A stretch of 5,391 nt of DNA from an uncultured Ruminococcus sp. (GTDB lineage Bacteria; Bacillota; Clostridia; Oscillospirales; Ruminococcaceae): contig CAMWHN010000154.1 of assembly GCA_947174085.1 (NCBI GenBank), positions 1 through 5,391 of the forward strand, read 5' to 3'. The stretch's first letter is position 1. Every line of letters begins with the position of its first letter. This document shows, in pieces, positions 1 through 4,590 of the stretch. Below the pieces are notes generated by a model. It saw only the letters and a list, made by a program, of their open reading frames with translations. It was not told where the DNA came from and did not search any database. The translations under genes and the position numbers were made by a program.

Positions 1-28
1 ACGAAAAAATGTATTAATTTAAAATTTT

Positions 29-46
29 GCATTTTTATGAAAATGC
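29..46. other. Small hairpin in upstream non-coding DNA
   Basis: GCATTTT (29-35) and AAAATGC (40-46) form a perfect 7-bp stem with a TATG loop. No T-run follows on either strand, so it does not look like an intrinsic terminator. The rest of 1-87 is A/T-rich, and I see no supported gene or promoter in it. The gene to the left is outside the window. Confidence 0.3.
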
Positions 47-87
47 TAGAAGTGTATGAAAAAGATTAATAAAAATGATATGAAAAA

Positions 88-171
88 AGAAACTGCAATT
101 GCTGAATCTCATGAAAGTTAGGGTAATTTTGTCCTTAATTTTGTATATTCTCAATAAAAATAGCAGTTTCT
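88..171 (+). other. Long imperfect hairpin just upstream of the operon promoter
   Basis: A perfect 9-bp outer stem joins AGAAACTGC (88-96) to GCAGTTTCT (163-171). Inside it ATTG (98-101) pairs with CAAT (152-155) and GAAT (104-107) pairs with ATTC (147-150). A terminal 10-bp hairpin (114-123 with 133-142) has a 9-nt loop and two G-U pairs. Those G-U pairs would be A-C mismatches on the other strand, so an RNA would fold best if read on the + strand. On the - strand the outer stem is followed by CTTTTTT, which could act as a weak terminator. It ends 11 bp before the -35 box. It may be a structured RNA, the 3' end of an upstream transcript, or a miniature inverted-repeat remnant. I cannot name a family. 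Confidence 0.35.
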
Positions 172-182
172 ATTGTTATCTA

Positions 183-211
183 TTGACAAATCAAAAAGAA
201 TCTTGTATAAT
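183..211 (+). promoter_or_regulatory. Consensus housekeeping promoter of the polysaccharide operon
   Basis: TTGACA (183-188) and TATAAT (206-211) are both perfect matches to the sigma-A/sigma-70 consensus and are separated by exactly 17 bp. Transcription should start near 216-218, giving a leader of about 165 nt before the ATG at 382. A promoter this strong in front of such a leader suggests that control acts after initiation or through an operator at the start site. Confidence 0.85.
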
Positions 212-220
212 AAAGATACT

Positions 221-249
221 CTAATTGTGAGATAGCAATTAGGTTTTTT
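221..249 (+). promoter_or_regulatory. Possible leader attenuator hairpin, or operator at the start site
   Basis: CTAATTG (221-227) pairs with CAATTAG (236-242), a 7-bp stem extendable by one T-G pair (220/243), with an 8-nt loop. T6 follows at 244-249, which is the layout of an intrinsic terminator at about +3 to +32. The stem is A/T-rich, so the terminator would be weak. The same dyad TAATTG-N8-CAATTA also suits a repressor operator over the start site. The sequence alone does not separate the two readings. Confidence 0.45.
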
Positions 250-270
250 GAGGGGAAAATTAATTGCTAT
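232..270 (+). promoter_or_regulatory. Alternative leader hairpin that competes with the 221-242 stem
   Basis: ATAGCAATTA (232-241) is perfectly complementary to TAATTGCTAT (261-270), giving 10 bp. It can continue with a G-U pair (242/260) and, after a bulged G, TTTT (244-247) with AAAA (256-259). The loop TTGAGGGG (248-255) displays a Shine-Dalgarno-like GAGGGG. It uses the 3' arm of the 221-242 stem, so the two cannot coexist, and it would also pair away the T-run. It is complete only after polymerase has passed the T-run, so it would act on the read-through RNA (translation or stability) rather than as a classical antiterminator. Confidence 0.45.
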
Positions 271-325
271 GAACAAAATAAAAGTATTTTTACTTATGAT
301 TTTTTTAAAAGTAAATATGAATTGA
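269..325 (+). CDS. Possible 18-residue hydrophobic leader peptide
   Basis: An ATG at 269 opens an 18-codon frame, MNKIKVFLLMIFLKVNMN, ending in TGA at 323-325. GAGGGG (250-255) could serve as ribosome site, but the gap of 13 nt is long. The start codon overlaps the 3' arm of the 232-270 hairpin, so folding would hide it. The middle is strongly hydrophobic. It contains no run of one amino acid that would point to classical amino-acid attenuation. An A/T-rich leader can contain such a frame by chance, so this is tentative. Confidence 0.2.
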   Translation: MNKIKVFLLMIFLKVNMN

Positions 326-327
326 TG

Positions 328-352
328 TAATTTCTTCTGCACTGAGAAATTG
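328..352 (+). other. Third leader hairpin, just before the ribosome site
   Basis: AATTTCT (329-335) pairs with AGAAATT (345-351), and T-G pairs at both ends extend the stem to 9 pairs with a 7-nt loop. No T-run follows, so it is not a terminator. It ends 11 nt before the AAGGGGGAG ribosome site (364-372) of the transferase gene and may influence mRNA stability or ribosome access. Confidence 0.3.
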
Positions 353-381
353 ACATTGAAAAGAAGGGGGAGCTGTGATTT

Positions 382-1107
382 ATGAAAATAACAAATCTAG
401 CATATGAAGAAACTTTTGTTGAAGAAATGCCAGAAAAAATGACAGTAATTCAAATACATAACAATGAATATTTACAAAAGGAACGTGTTATGTTAGAGTA
501 TCCGGTTGTTTTGAAAGATAAACCCGCTTATAATAAATTGAAAAGAATTGGTGATGTTATTGGTTCAGTAGGAGCGTTAGTGGTATTATCTCCAGTATTT
601 TTAGCAACGACATTGGCAATTTTAATAGATGATTTCGGAAATCCATTCTATTCACAAGTAAGAATCGGCAAAAATGGAAAACCGTTTGAAATTTATAAGT
701 TTCGTAGTATGTATAAAAATGCTGACCAGCGTCGAGAAGAATTGTTGAGAAAAAATGAGAGTAAAGGTGCAAATTTTAAAATAAAAAATGACCCTAGAAT
801 TACAAGAGTTGGTGCAATACTAAGAAAAACTTCTATTGAGCCACAGTTGGTGAATATTCTAAAAGGCGATATGTCATTTGTAGGGCCAAGACCATTTATT
901 CCAGCTGAACAGAAAAATTTAGCTCCAGACCGCTTGTTAGTAAAGCCGGGTTTGTCTTGTTATTGGCAAATCGGTGGTAAAAATGAGCTTTCAGAAGCAG
1001 AACAAATCGCACTGGATAGAAAATATATTCAAGAACGTTCTATTAAGACAGATATTAAAATTATTTTTAAAACAATTTTGCATGTACTCAGCGGCAAAAA
1101 TTGTTGA
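382..1107 (+). CDS. Initiating sugar transferase (monotopic phosphoglycosyl transferase), catalytic Asp missing
   Basis: This 241-residue protein belongs to the bacterial sugar transferase family (Bac_transf; PglC/WcaJ C-terminal type). These enzymes move a phospho-sugar from a UDP-sugar to undecaprenyl phosphate at the inner membrane face to start capsule or exopolysaccharide synthesis. A cytosolic N-terminal stretch (1-53) precedes the 'KR..D' start of the domain and a re-entrant membrane helix (about 57-83) with the kink pair Ser70-Pro71. Family motifs follow: 'RIGKNGKPF' (94-102), 'YKFRSM' (105-110), 'KGDMSFVGPRP' (161-171) and 'KPGLSCYWQIGGKN' (188-201). Where the family has '(S)LDELPQ', this protein reads Ser151-Ile-Glu-Pro-Gln155. 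Two residues, including the Asp nucleophile, are absent, as if six bases had been lost. Near 200, Gly-Lys replaces the usual Gly-Arg. The start is set by AAGGGGGAG, 9 nt upstream. It is first in an operon with the Wzz-like gene. The family is clear; activity is doubtful and the sugar unknown. Confidence 0.9.
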   Translation: MKITNLAYEETFVEEMPEKMTVIQIHNNEYLQKERVMLEYPVVLKDKPAYNKLKRIGDVIGSVGALVVLSPVFLATTLAILIDDFGNPFYSQVRIGKNGKPFEIYKFRSMYKNADQRREELLRKNESKGANFKIKNDPRITRVGAILRKTSIEPQLVNILKGDMSFVGPRPFIPAEQKNLAPDRLLVKPGLSCYWQIGGKNELSEAEQIALDRKYIQERSIKTDIKIIFKTILHVLSGKNC

Positions 1108-1189
1108 AAAATTTTATAAATTGCAGTTTACTTGTTAATTATATTAGTTATAAGTGGGAGACTGTATTGTGAGATTATAATTTTTAAAT

Positions 1190-1198
1190 AAGGATGGG
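1190..1198 (+). promoter_or_regulatory. Ribosome site that decides the start of the Wzz-like gene
   Basis: AAGGATGGG (1190-1198) is purine-rich, and its AAGGA core lies 8 nt before the ATG at 1203. The in-frame ATG at 1194 lies inside this site and has no ribosome site of its own at a workable distance. I therefore choose 1203, giving MAKKDEKKDE as the N-terminus. Starting at 1194 would add only three residues (Met-Gly-Ser). Confidence 0.6.
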
Positions 1199-1202
1199 TA
1201 GT

Positions 1203-2756
1203 ATGGCAAAAAAAGATGAGAAAAAAGACGAGCGTTATTTAAATATTATGCTGAAAAATGAAGAAGAAAATGAAAATGAAATTATAATTTCATTTTCAGC
1301 ATTTTTTGTGCAATTAAAAAGATTTTTAATCTTTTGGATTGTTCTTGCAATTGTTATTGGTTTGTTAGTTCCAGTATGGACGTTATTAACAACTGCTGAC
1401 CAGCATAAAAATTTAACTGCTCTTGTTAGCTTTAATTACGATGGCATTGAAGACGGAAAAGCCCCCGATGGCAGTAGTTTTGATGTTACGACTTTGAAAA
1501 ACCCTGCTGTGATTGAAGCAACATTAACTGAACTTGATGAACCATTGGCATTGTTAGAAAGTGTCCGTCAAGGTATTTCTATTGAGGGTGTCATTCCATC
1601 AAATGCAATTGATTCAATTACTATGTATAAGAGTATTTATGAACAAGGTAATTTGAATGCTGGTGAAAAAATGTTAGATGTAAAATATTTCTCAACGAAG
1701 TATGAAGTAACATTTAACTATTCTGGCACAGGTTTGAGTGGTAAAAGAGCCGTAGAATTATTTAATACTTTGTTAGAAAAGTATCATACTTATTTTTTTG
1801 AAACTTATGGTTTTAATCAGGCATTGGGGAGTGCTGTTACTGCATTAGATTATACAACATATGACTATGCACAAGCAGTTGATGTATTTTCTTCTACACT
1901 CACTATGCTAGAAGATTATATTTCTAATCTTTCCAAAGATGATACCACGCGTTTCCGTTCTGCTGCTACAGGATATTCGTTCTCTGACTTGTCAGAATCT
2001 ATTGATACAATTCAGAATGTAGATTTAGATTTGATTTCTTCTTATGTGACAGTAAATAATGTCACAAAAGATAAAGATACTCAAATAGATTATTATAATT
2101 ACAGAATAGAAGCATTGACTCGTCAGAAAGCAATTGCACAGGAAACATTAGATGAATTGAATGCTTCTATTGAACAGTATGAAAAAAATACAATTATTAT
2201 TTATAGTGAAAATCAAGATACTTCAGAATATGCGCAGGCATCAGCAACTTATGATGATATGTTCGAACGCAAGATAGAAGCACAAAGATCAGTTTCTAGT
2301 TGTACACAGCAGATTGATGAACTCCAAAAAAGAGTAAATGCTTTAAAAGGCAGAAATTCTGCATCTAAAGATAAAATAGCAAAAGTAGAAGCAGACCTTG
2401 CATCTCTGAATGAAAAAGTAAACGATTTGCTGGATAAAACAAATCTTACAGCAAATGAATATTATGAAACAGTATATCTTTCAAATGCGTATAGTATTCT
2501 TGTTCCAGCAAGTTCTTCTGCACTGCGTACTACAAAGAATGTTATGAACTCTGCAACAGAGCCTTTGTTAATTGGAGAGGCATTACTATTTGTATGTTAT
2601 ATTGGTGTTGCATTTGTATTATCTTTAATTATTGAGAATAAAAAAAGAAAATTAGTACAAGATGCTGAAAAAGAATCTGAAGAAAAATCCACAGAAGAAA
2701 CTATTACAGAAGAAAAAAAGAAAGTTCGTGTTTCTGCTGTAAATGATGAAGATTAA
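1203..2756 (+). CDS. Wzz-like chain-length / polysaccharide co-polymerase membrane protein
   Basis: This 517-residue protein has the polysaccharide co-polymerase layout (Wzz, CapA/EpsA-like). A lysine/glutamate-rich cytosolic N-terminus (1-40) precedes a first membrane segment (about 41-62, 'FLIFWIVLAIVIGLLVPVW'). A large external domain (about 63-453) follows, with a heptad-like charged part near 285-415 that is probably coiled coil. A second membrane segment (about 454-477) and a 40-residue, strongly charged cytosolic tail end the protein. Such proteins set glycan chain length and, in Gram-positives, often activate a tyrosine kinase. No kinase domain is fused here and none follows, and the tail has no tyrosine cluster. 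The proline pattern usual before the second segment is reduced to little more than Pro454. The gene lies 95 bp after the transferase with no terminator between, so they should share a transcript. The assignment rests on topology and context rather than strong motifs. Confidence 0.75.
   Translation: MAKKDEKKDERYLNIMLKNEEENENEIIISFSAFFVQLKRFLIFWIVLAIVIGLLVPVWTLLTTADQHKNLTALVSFNYDGIEDGKAPDGSSFDVTTLKNPAVIEATLTELDEPLALLESVRQGISIEGVIPSNAIDSITMYKSIYEQGNLNAGEKMLDVKYFSTKYEVTFNYSGTGLSGKRAVELFNTLLEKYHTYFFETYGFNQALGSAVTALDYTTYDYAQAVDVFSSTLTMLEDYISNLSKDDTTRFRSAATGYSFSDLSESIDTIQNVDLDLISSYVTVNNVTKDKDTQIDYYNYRIEALTRQKAIAQETLDELNASIEQYEKNTIIIYSENQDTSEYAQASATYDDMFERKIEAQRSVSSCTQQIDELQKRVNALKGRNSASKDKIAKVEADLASLNEKVNDLLDKTNLTANEYYETVYLSNAYSILVPASSSALRTTKNVMNSATEPLLIGEALLFVCYIGVAFVLSLIIENKKRKLVQDAEKESEEKSTEETITEEKKKVRVSAVNDED
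1271..1307 (+). repeat. Perfect 28-bp palindrome plus T-run inside the Wzz-like gene
   Basis: The left half TGAAAATGAAATTA (1271-1284) is the exact reverse complement of the right half TAATTTCATTTTCA (1285-1298). In RNA it would give a 12-bp stem with a 4-nt loop. Two bases after the stem comes ATTTTTT (1301-1307), so it resembles an A/T-rich intrinsic terminator. It lies within codons 23-36, in the charged N-terminus just before the first membrane segment. Confidence 0.7.
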
Positions 2757-2760
2757 AAAT

Positions 2761-2793
2761 TATGCGAGGTTTTCAAAAAACCTCGCATTTTTT
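2761..2793. terminator. Bidirectional intrinsic terminator between convergent operons
   Basis: TGCGAGGTTTT (2763-2773) and AAAACCTCGCA (2777-2787) form a perfect 11-bp stem with a 3-nt loop, extended by one A-T pair. T6 follows on the + strand (2788-2793), and the reverse strand reads TAATTTTT after the stem. It starts 5 bp after the stop of the Wzz-like gene and ends 7 bp before the end of the anti-sigma gene, so it can serve both. Confidence 0.92.
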
Positions 2794-2799
2794 GTAATA

Positions 2800-3990
2800 T
2801 TACCCAAATAATTTTAATAAATTTTCTGCTAGTTGTTCTGTACAATTATCTTGATAGACCTTTCCCATGTCTTGTGACGGCGGGATTAAGCCGTTGTAAT
2901 CAGAATAAATTTTTGTGATAAGCACTGCTGAACCTTGGGAATCTTCGGCAGTAATTGTCATAAGCTGATATAATAAATTTTTTTCTTTGTCATAATGAAA
3001 TTTAGAAAAATAACATTCGTTCATATAATAGCCCTGTTGGTAAAATTCTAAAATATTTTTTTTGAGCTGTTCTCGATATTCCGGTGCAAACCTACCTGTT
3101 GCAGCAGCAGTAAGAAATTGTAATCTTCGATTTCGTTCTTTTTCGTCTACAATACCTTTTTCTTCATCTGCTCGGAGACCTAATGCTGTTATTACTTTTG
3201 CAAAAAATTCATTTGGGTCAATTTCCGGATAGCTGACATAGTGTAGGCAATTTTCAAAAGTAATAATTTTATCTGACAAGCCATTATTATCAGAAATATA
3301 TGCTGAATTTACAAAAAATTTTCCGTCCAGATTGCGATATAAATAAAAATTAACTTCTTGTCCGTCTGCATAAATAATACTAACATCTGAAACAGGAATA
3401 CTTTCCGAAATTCCGTTTTCGTAACAAGTTTCGTAACAAGTATTAATTTTTATTGATTTTAAGCCAGTATCACCAAAAGTATCTTGATAGATTTCTTCAA
3501 GATTATTTTTAATCTGCCCTAAAAATTGTTTTCCGCCATAAGGCAATTTTGAAAAATCAAACTCTGTATTCAAAGAAACAGTTTCTAAATAGCTATCAAA
3601 ATCACCTGTTGCAATCGTTTTCGCAAATTTTTTAGCTTCTATATTTTGCCAAATGGTTTCAAAACTCTGAAAATCTGGATTTTTTGCAACTTGCCCGTAA
3701 GAAAGATAGCCAATGCCGATTAGTAAACCGCTAGATAAAAGCGTTAAGCAAGCTGTTCTGAGTATGCTTAGTTTTAATTTCCTGTTAATTTTTAAAAATG
3801 CTTTTTTTTCTTCTGGAATAATTTCTGGCTTGATTTCAGAAATAGGTATTTTTTTTAAAAGTTGTTTACATGTTTCGCATGTTTTCACATGTTCTTGAAT
3901 TAAATTTTTACTCTCTTGACTACATAGATTTTCGCTATATAGCGGCAATAAATCTTCTATAATTTTGCAGTCTAAATTTTTTTCACTCAT
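2800..3990 (-). CDS. Zinc-finger (zf-HC2) transmembrane anti-sigma factor with large extracellular domain
   Basis: This 396-residue protein begins with an anti-sigma zinc-binding domain. The pattern is Cys8 followed by 'KIIEDLLPLYSENL' and then His34-x3-Cys38-x2-Cys41, the HxxxCxxC core of the zf-HC2/ZAS fold. A basic linker (about 62-76) precedes one membrane segment (about 78-98). The remaining ~295 residues should lie outside the membrane. I recognise no domain in that part; it has cysteines at 185, 189, 248, 326 and 383. The predicted role is to hold the ECF sigma factor at the membrane until a surface signal triggers release. The start is supported by AAGGAGGA (4004-3997) 6 nt upstream. 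The gene lies directly downstream of the sigma gene, and a one-base slip in that gene would make its stop overlap this start as ATGA. A 4-codon tandem duplication makes the Cys-Tyr-Glu repeat at 185-191. The signal and any activating proteases are unknown. Confidence 0.82.
   Translation of the reverse strand: MSEKNLDCKIIEDLLPLYSENLCSQESKNLIQEHVKTCETCKQLLKKIPISEIKPEIIPEEKKAFLKINRKLKLSILRTACLTLLSSGLLIGIGYLSYGQVAKNPDFQSFETIWQNIEAKKFAKTIATGDFDSYLETVSLNTEFDFSKLPYGGKQFLGQIKNNLEEIYQDTFGDTGLKSIKINTCYETCYENGISESIPVSDVSIIYADGQEVNFYLYRNLDGKFFVNSAYISDNNGLSDKIITFENCLHYVSYPEIDPNEFFAKVITALGLRADEEKGIVDEKERNRRLQFLTAAATGRFAPEYREQLKKNILEFYQQGYYMNECYFSKFHYDKEKNLLYQLMTITAEDSQGSAVLITKIYSDYNGLIPPSQDMGKVYQDNCTEQLAENLLKLFG
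3417..3441 (-). repeat. 12-bp tandem duplication inside the anti-sigma gene
   Basis: TTTCGTAACAAG occurs twice in direct succession (3417-3428 and 3429-3440), with one further matching T. The period is a multiple of three, so the frame is kept. The protein reads Thr-Cys-Tyr-Glu-Thr-Cys-Tyr-Glu around residues 184-191. The duplication creates a Cys-x3-Cys pair in the extracellular domain. It looks like a slipped-strand event. Confidence 0.7.
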
Positions 3991-4031
3991 AAAATATCCT
4001 CCTTTTGTAGTAATTTAATTAATTTTTTTTT
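3987..4031 (-). other. A9 slip site and out-of-frame tail joining the sigma gene to the anti-sigma start
   Basis: On the - strand the sigma gene reads GCA AAA AAA AAT TAA, with nine A at 4031-4023. The heptamer A AAA AAA is a known type of -1 ribosomal slip site, and A9 also favours polymerase slippage. A -1 shift, or one extra A, reads on through 11 residues after the lysine (LIKLLQKEDIL) and stops at TGA 3989-3987. That overlaps the anti-sigma ATG (3990-3988) as ATGA, a common sign of coupled genes. The tail is amphipathic and fits the usual region 4 ending. A recent one-base deletion or a base-call error are the main alternatives. Confidence 0.65.
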
Positions 4032-4483
4032 GCTCTGTAAAACATCACACCAGCCCAGTTTTCACTTTGATTAAAAATTGCACCAATATCCACATATTTT
4101 AATTCTGCAAAAACTCTTAGCATAAAAATTTCTCGATAGGGTTCTTCTAATTTATGCAGAATTTTATGAATTTGCAAAGCCTGTTCAGAATCAGAAATTT
4201 GCTGTTCAAAGCTATTTTGTTCTGCATGTTCTGGTAAGATTTCCAAAGAAATATTTTTAGATTCTGCTTTTTTGAGATAATCAAAATAAATATGCTTTGC
4301 GATAGTACACAGCCATGTTTTCATAGAACATTCGCCTTTGAATTTATCAATAGAAGTCACGGCTTTTAACATAGTATCTTGTAAAATATCCATTGCTAAA
4401 TTTTCATTACGGCACATTTGCAAAATAAAATAATATAAATCTTCTGCATAGTCTTGATAAATTTTTTCAAATTCTTCATGCAT
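4019..4483 (-). CDS. ECF-type RNA polymerase sigma factor (SigY-like), C-terminus ended by an A9 frameshift
   Basis: As read, this is a 154-residue extracytoplasmic-function sigma factor. Region 2 spans about 5-72, with 'ILQDTMLKA' (33-41), 'FKGECSMKTWL' (48-58) and 'AKHIYFDYLKK' (62-72) for core and -10 recognition. Region 4 spans about 108-153, with a helix-turn-helix ending in 'SENWAGVMFYRAKK' for the -35 element. The family signature usually reads 'NWARV', so Gly145 replaces a near-invariant Arg. The frame stops right after a run of nine A (Ala-Lys-Lys-Asn-stop). In the -1 frame it would continue as Lys-LIKLLQKEDIL, giving 165 residues and ending in a TGA that overlaps the anti-sigma ATG. 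AAAGGGGGA lies 6 nt before the start, and an ECF-type promoter lies 23 bp upstream, which suggests self-activation. The family is certain; the native C-terminus is not. Confidence 0.88.
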   Translation of the reverse strand: MHEEFEKIYQDYAEDLYYFILQMCRNENLAMDILQDTMLKAVTSIDKFKGECSMKTWLCTIAKHIYFDYLKKAESKNISLEILPEHAEQNSFEQQISDSEQALQIHKILHKLEEPYREIFMLRVFAELKYVDIGAIFNQSENWAGVMFYRAKKN

Positions 4484-4505
4484 AAAATTCCCCCTTTCAT
4501 AAAAT

Positions 4506-4533
4506 TAGACGATTGAAAATTAATTTTCTTACA
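4506..4533 (-). promoter_or_regulatory. ECF-type, probably autoregulatory, promoter of the sigma/anti-sigma operon
   Basis: On the - strand TGTAAG (4533-4528) and CGTCTA (4511-4506) are separated by 16 bp. They resemble the TGAAAC/TGTAAC -35 and CGTC/CGTATA -10 elements of Bacillus-type ECF sigma factors. The start would fall near 4499, leaving a short leader with the ribosome site almost at its 5' end. The spacer holds a 14-bp perfect palindrome, GAAAATTAATTTTC (4515-4528), whose last base is shared with the -35 box. No good sigma-A -10 box is present at this position. Most ECF operons drive themselves, which supports the call. Confidence 0.65.
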
Positions 4534-4551
4534 AGATTTTAAAAAAATATT

Positions 4552-4586
4552 AAAAAAACTGATGTAAAAATACACCAGTTTTTTTT
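4552..4586 (-). terminator. Intrinsic terminator of sbcC
   Basis: On the - strand AACTGGTGTA (4580-4571) pairs with TACATCAGTT (4566-4557), 10 bp including one G-U, around a TTTT loop. At least five further T (4556-4552) follow. It begins about 10 bp after the sbcC stop and separates sbcC from the sigma operon. On the + strand the G-U pair becomes an A-C mismatch, so the - strand direction is favoured. Confidence 0.85.
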
Positions 4587-4590
4587 ATAA

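Noticed and set aside
204..213. Divergent minus-strand promoter over the symmetric TATAATA
   Set aside because: No -35 box at proper spacing on the minus strand and no minus-strand gene to the left.
223..240. Resemblance of AATTGTGAGATAGCAATT to the E. coli lac operator
   Set aside because: The two half-sites are similar, but the centre is three bases shorter and there is no lac-type gene nearby. The dyad is better treated as a generic operator or hairpin.
151..342. 63-codon minus-strand frame across the leader
   Set aside because: It covers the consensus promoter and leader hairpins of the opposite strand, has low complexity and no convincing ribosome site.
350..355. Second TTGACA box upstream of the transferase
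   Set aside because: No -10 box lies at 16-18 bp; the sequence there is the ribosome site and its spacer.
557..772. 71-codon minus-strand frame inside the transferase gene
   Set aside because: It is antisense to well-conserved transferase motifs and is a shadow of that gene.
1176..1181. TATAAT before the Wzz-like gene as an internal promoter
   Set aside because: The -35 position shows no TTGACA-like sequence, and the start would fall at the ribosome site.
1194..1202. ATG at 1194 as start of the Wzz-like protein
   Set aside because: It lies inside the ribosome site AAGGATGGG and has none of its own; ATG 1203 is 8 nt from the AAGGA core.
3713..3898. 61-codon plus-strand frame inside the anti-sigma gene
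   Set aside because: It is antisense to the zinc-finger and membrane segment and has no family resemblance.
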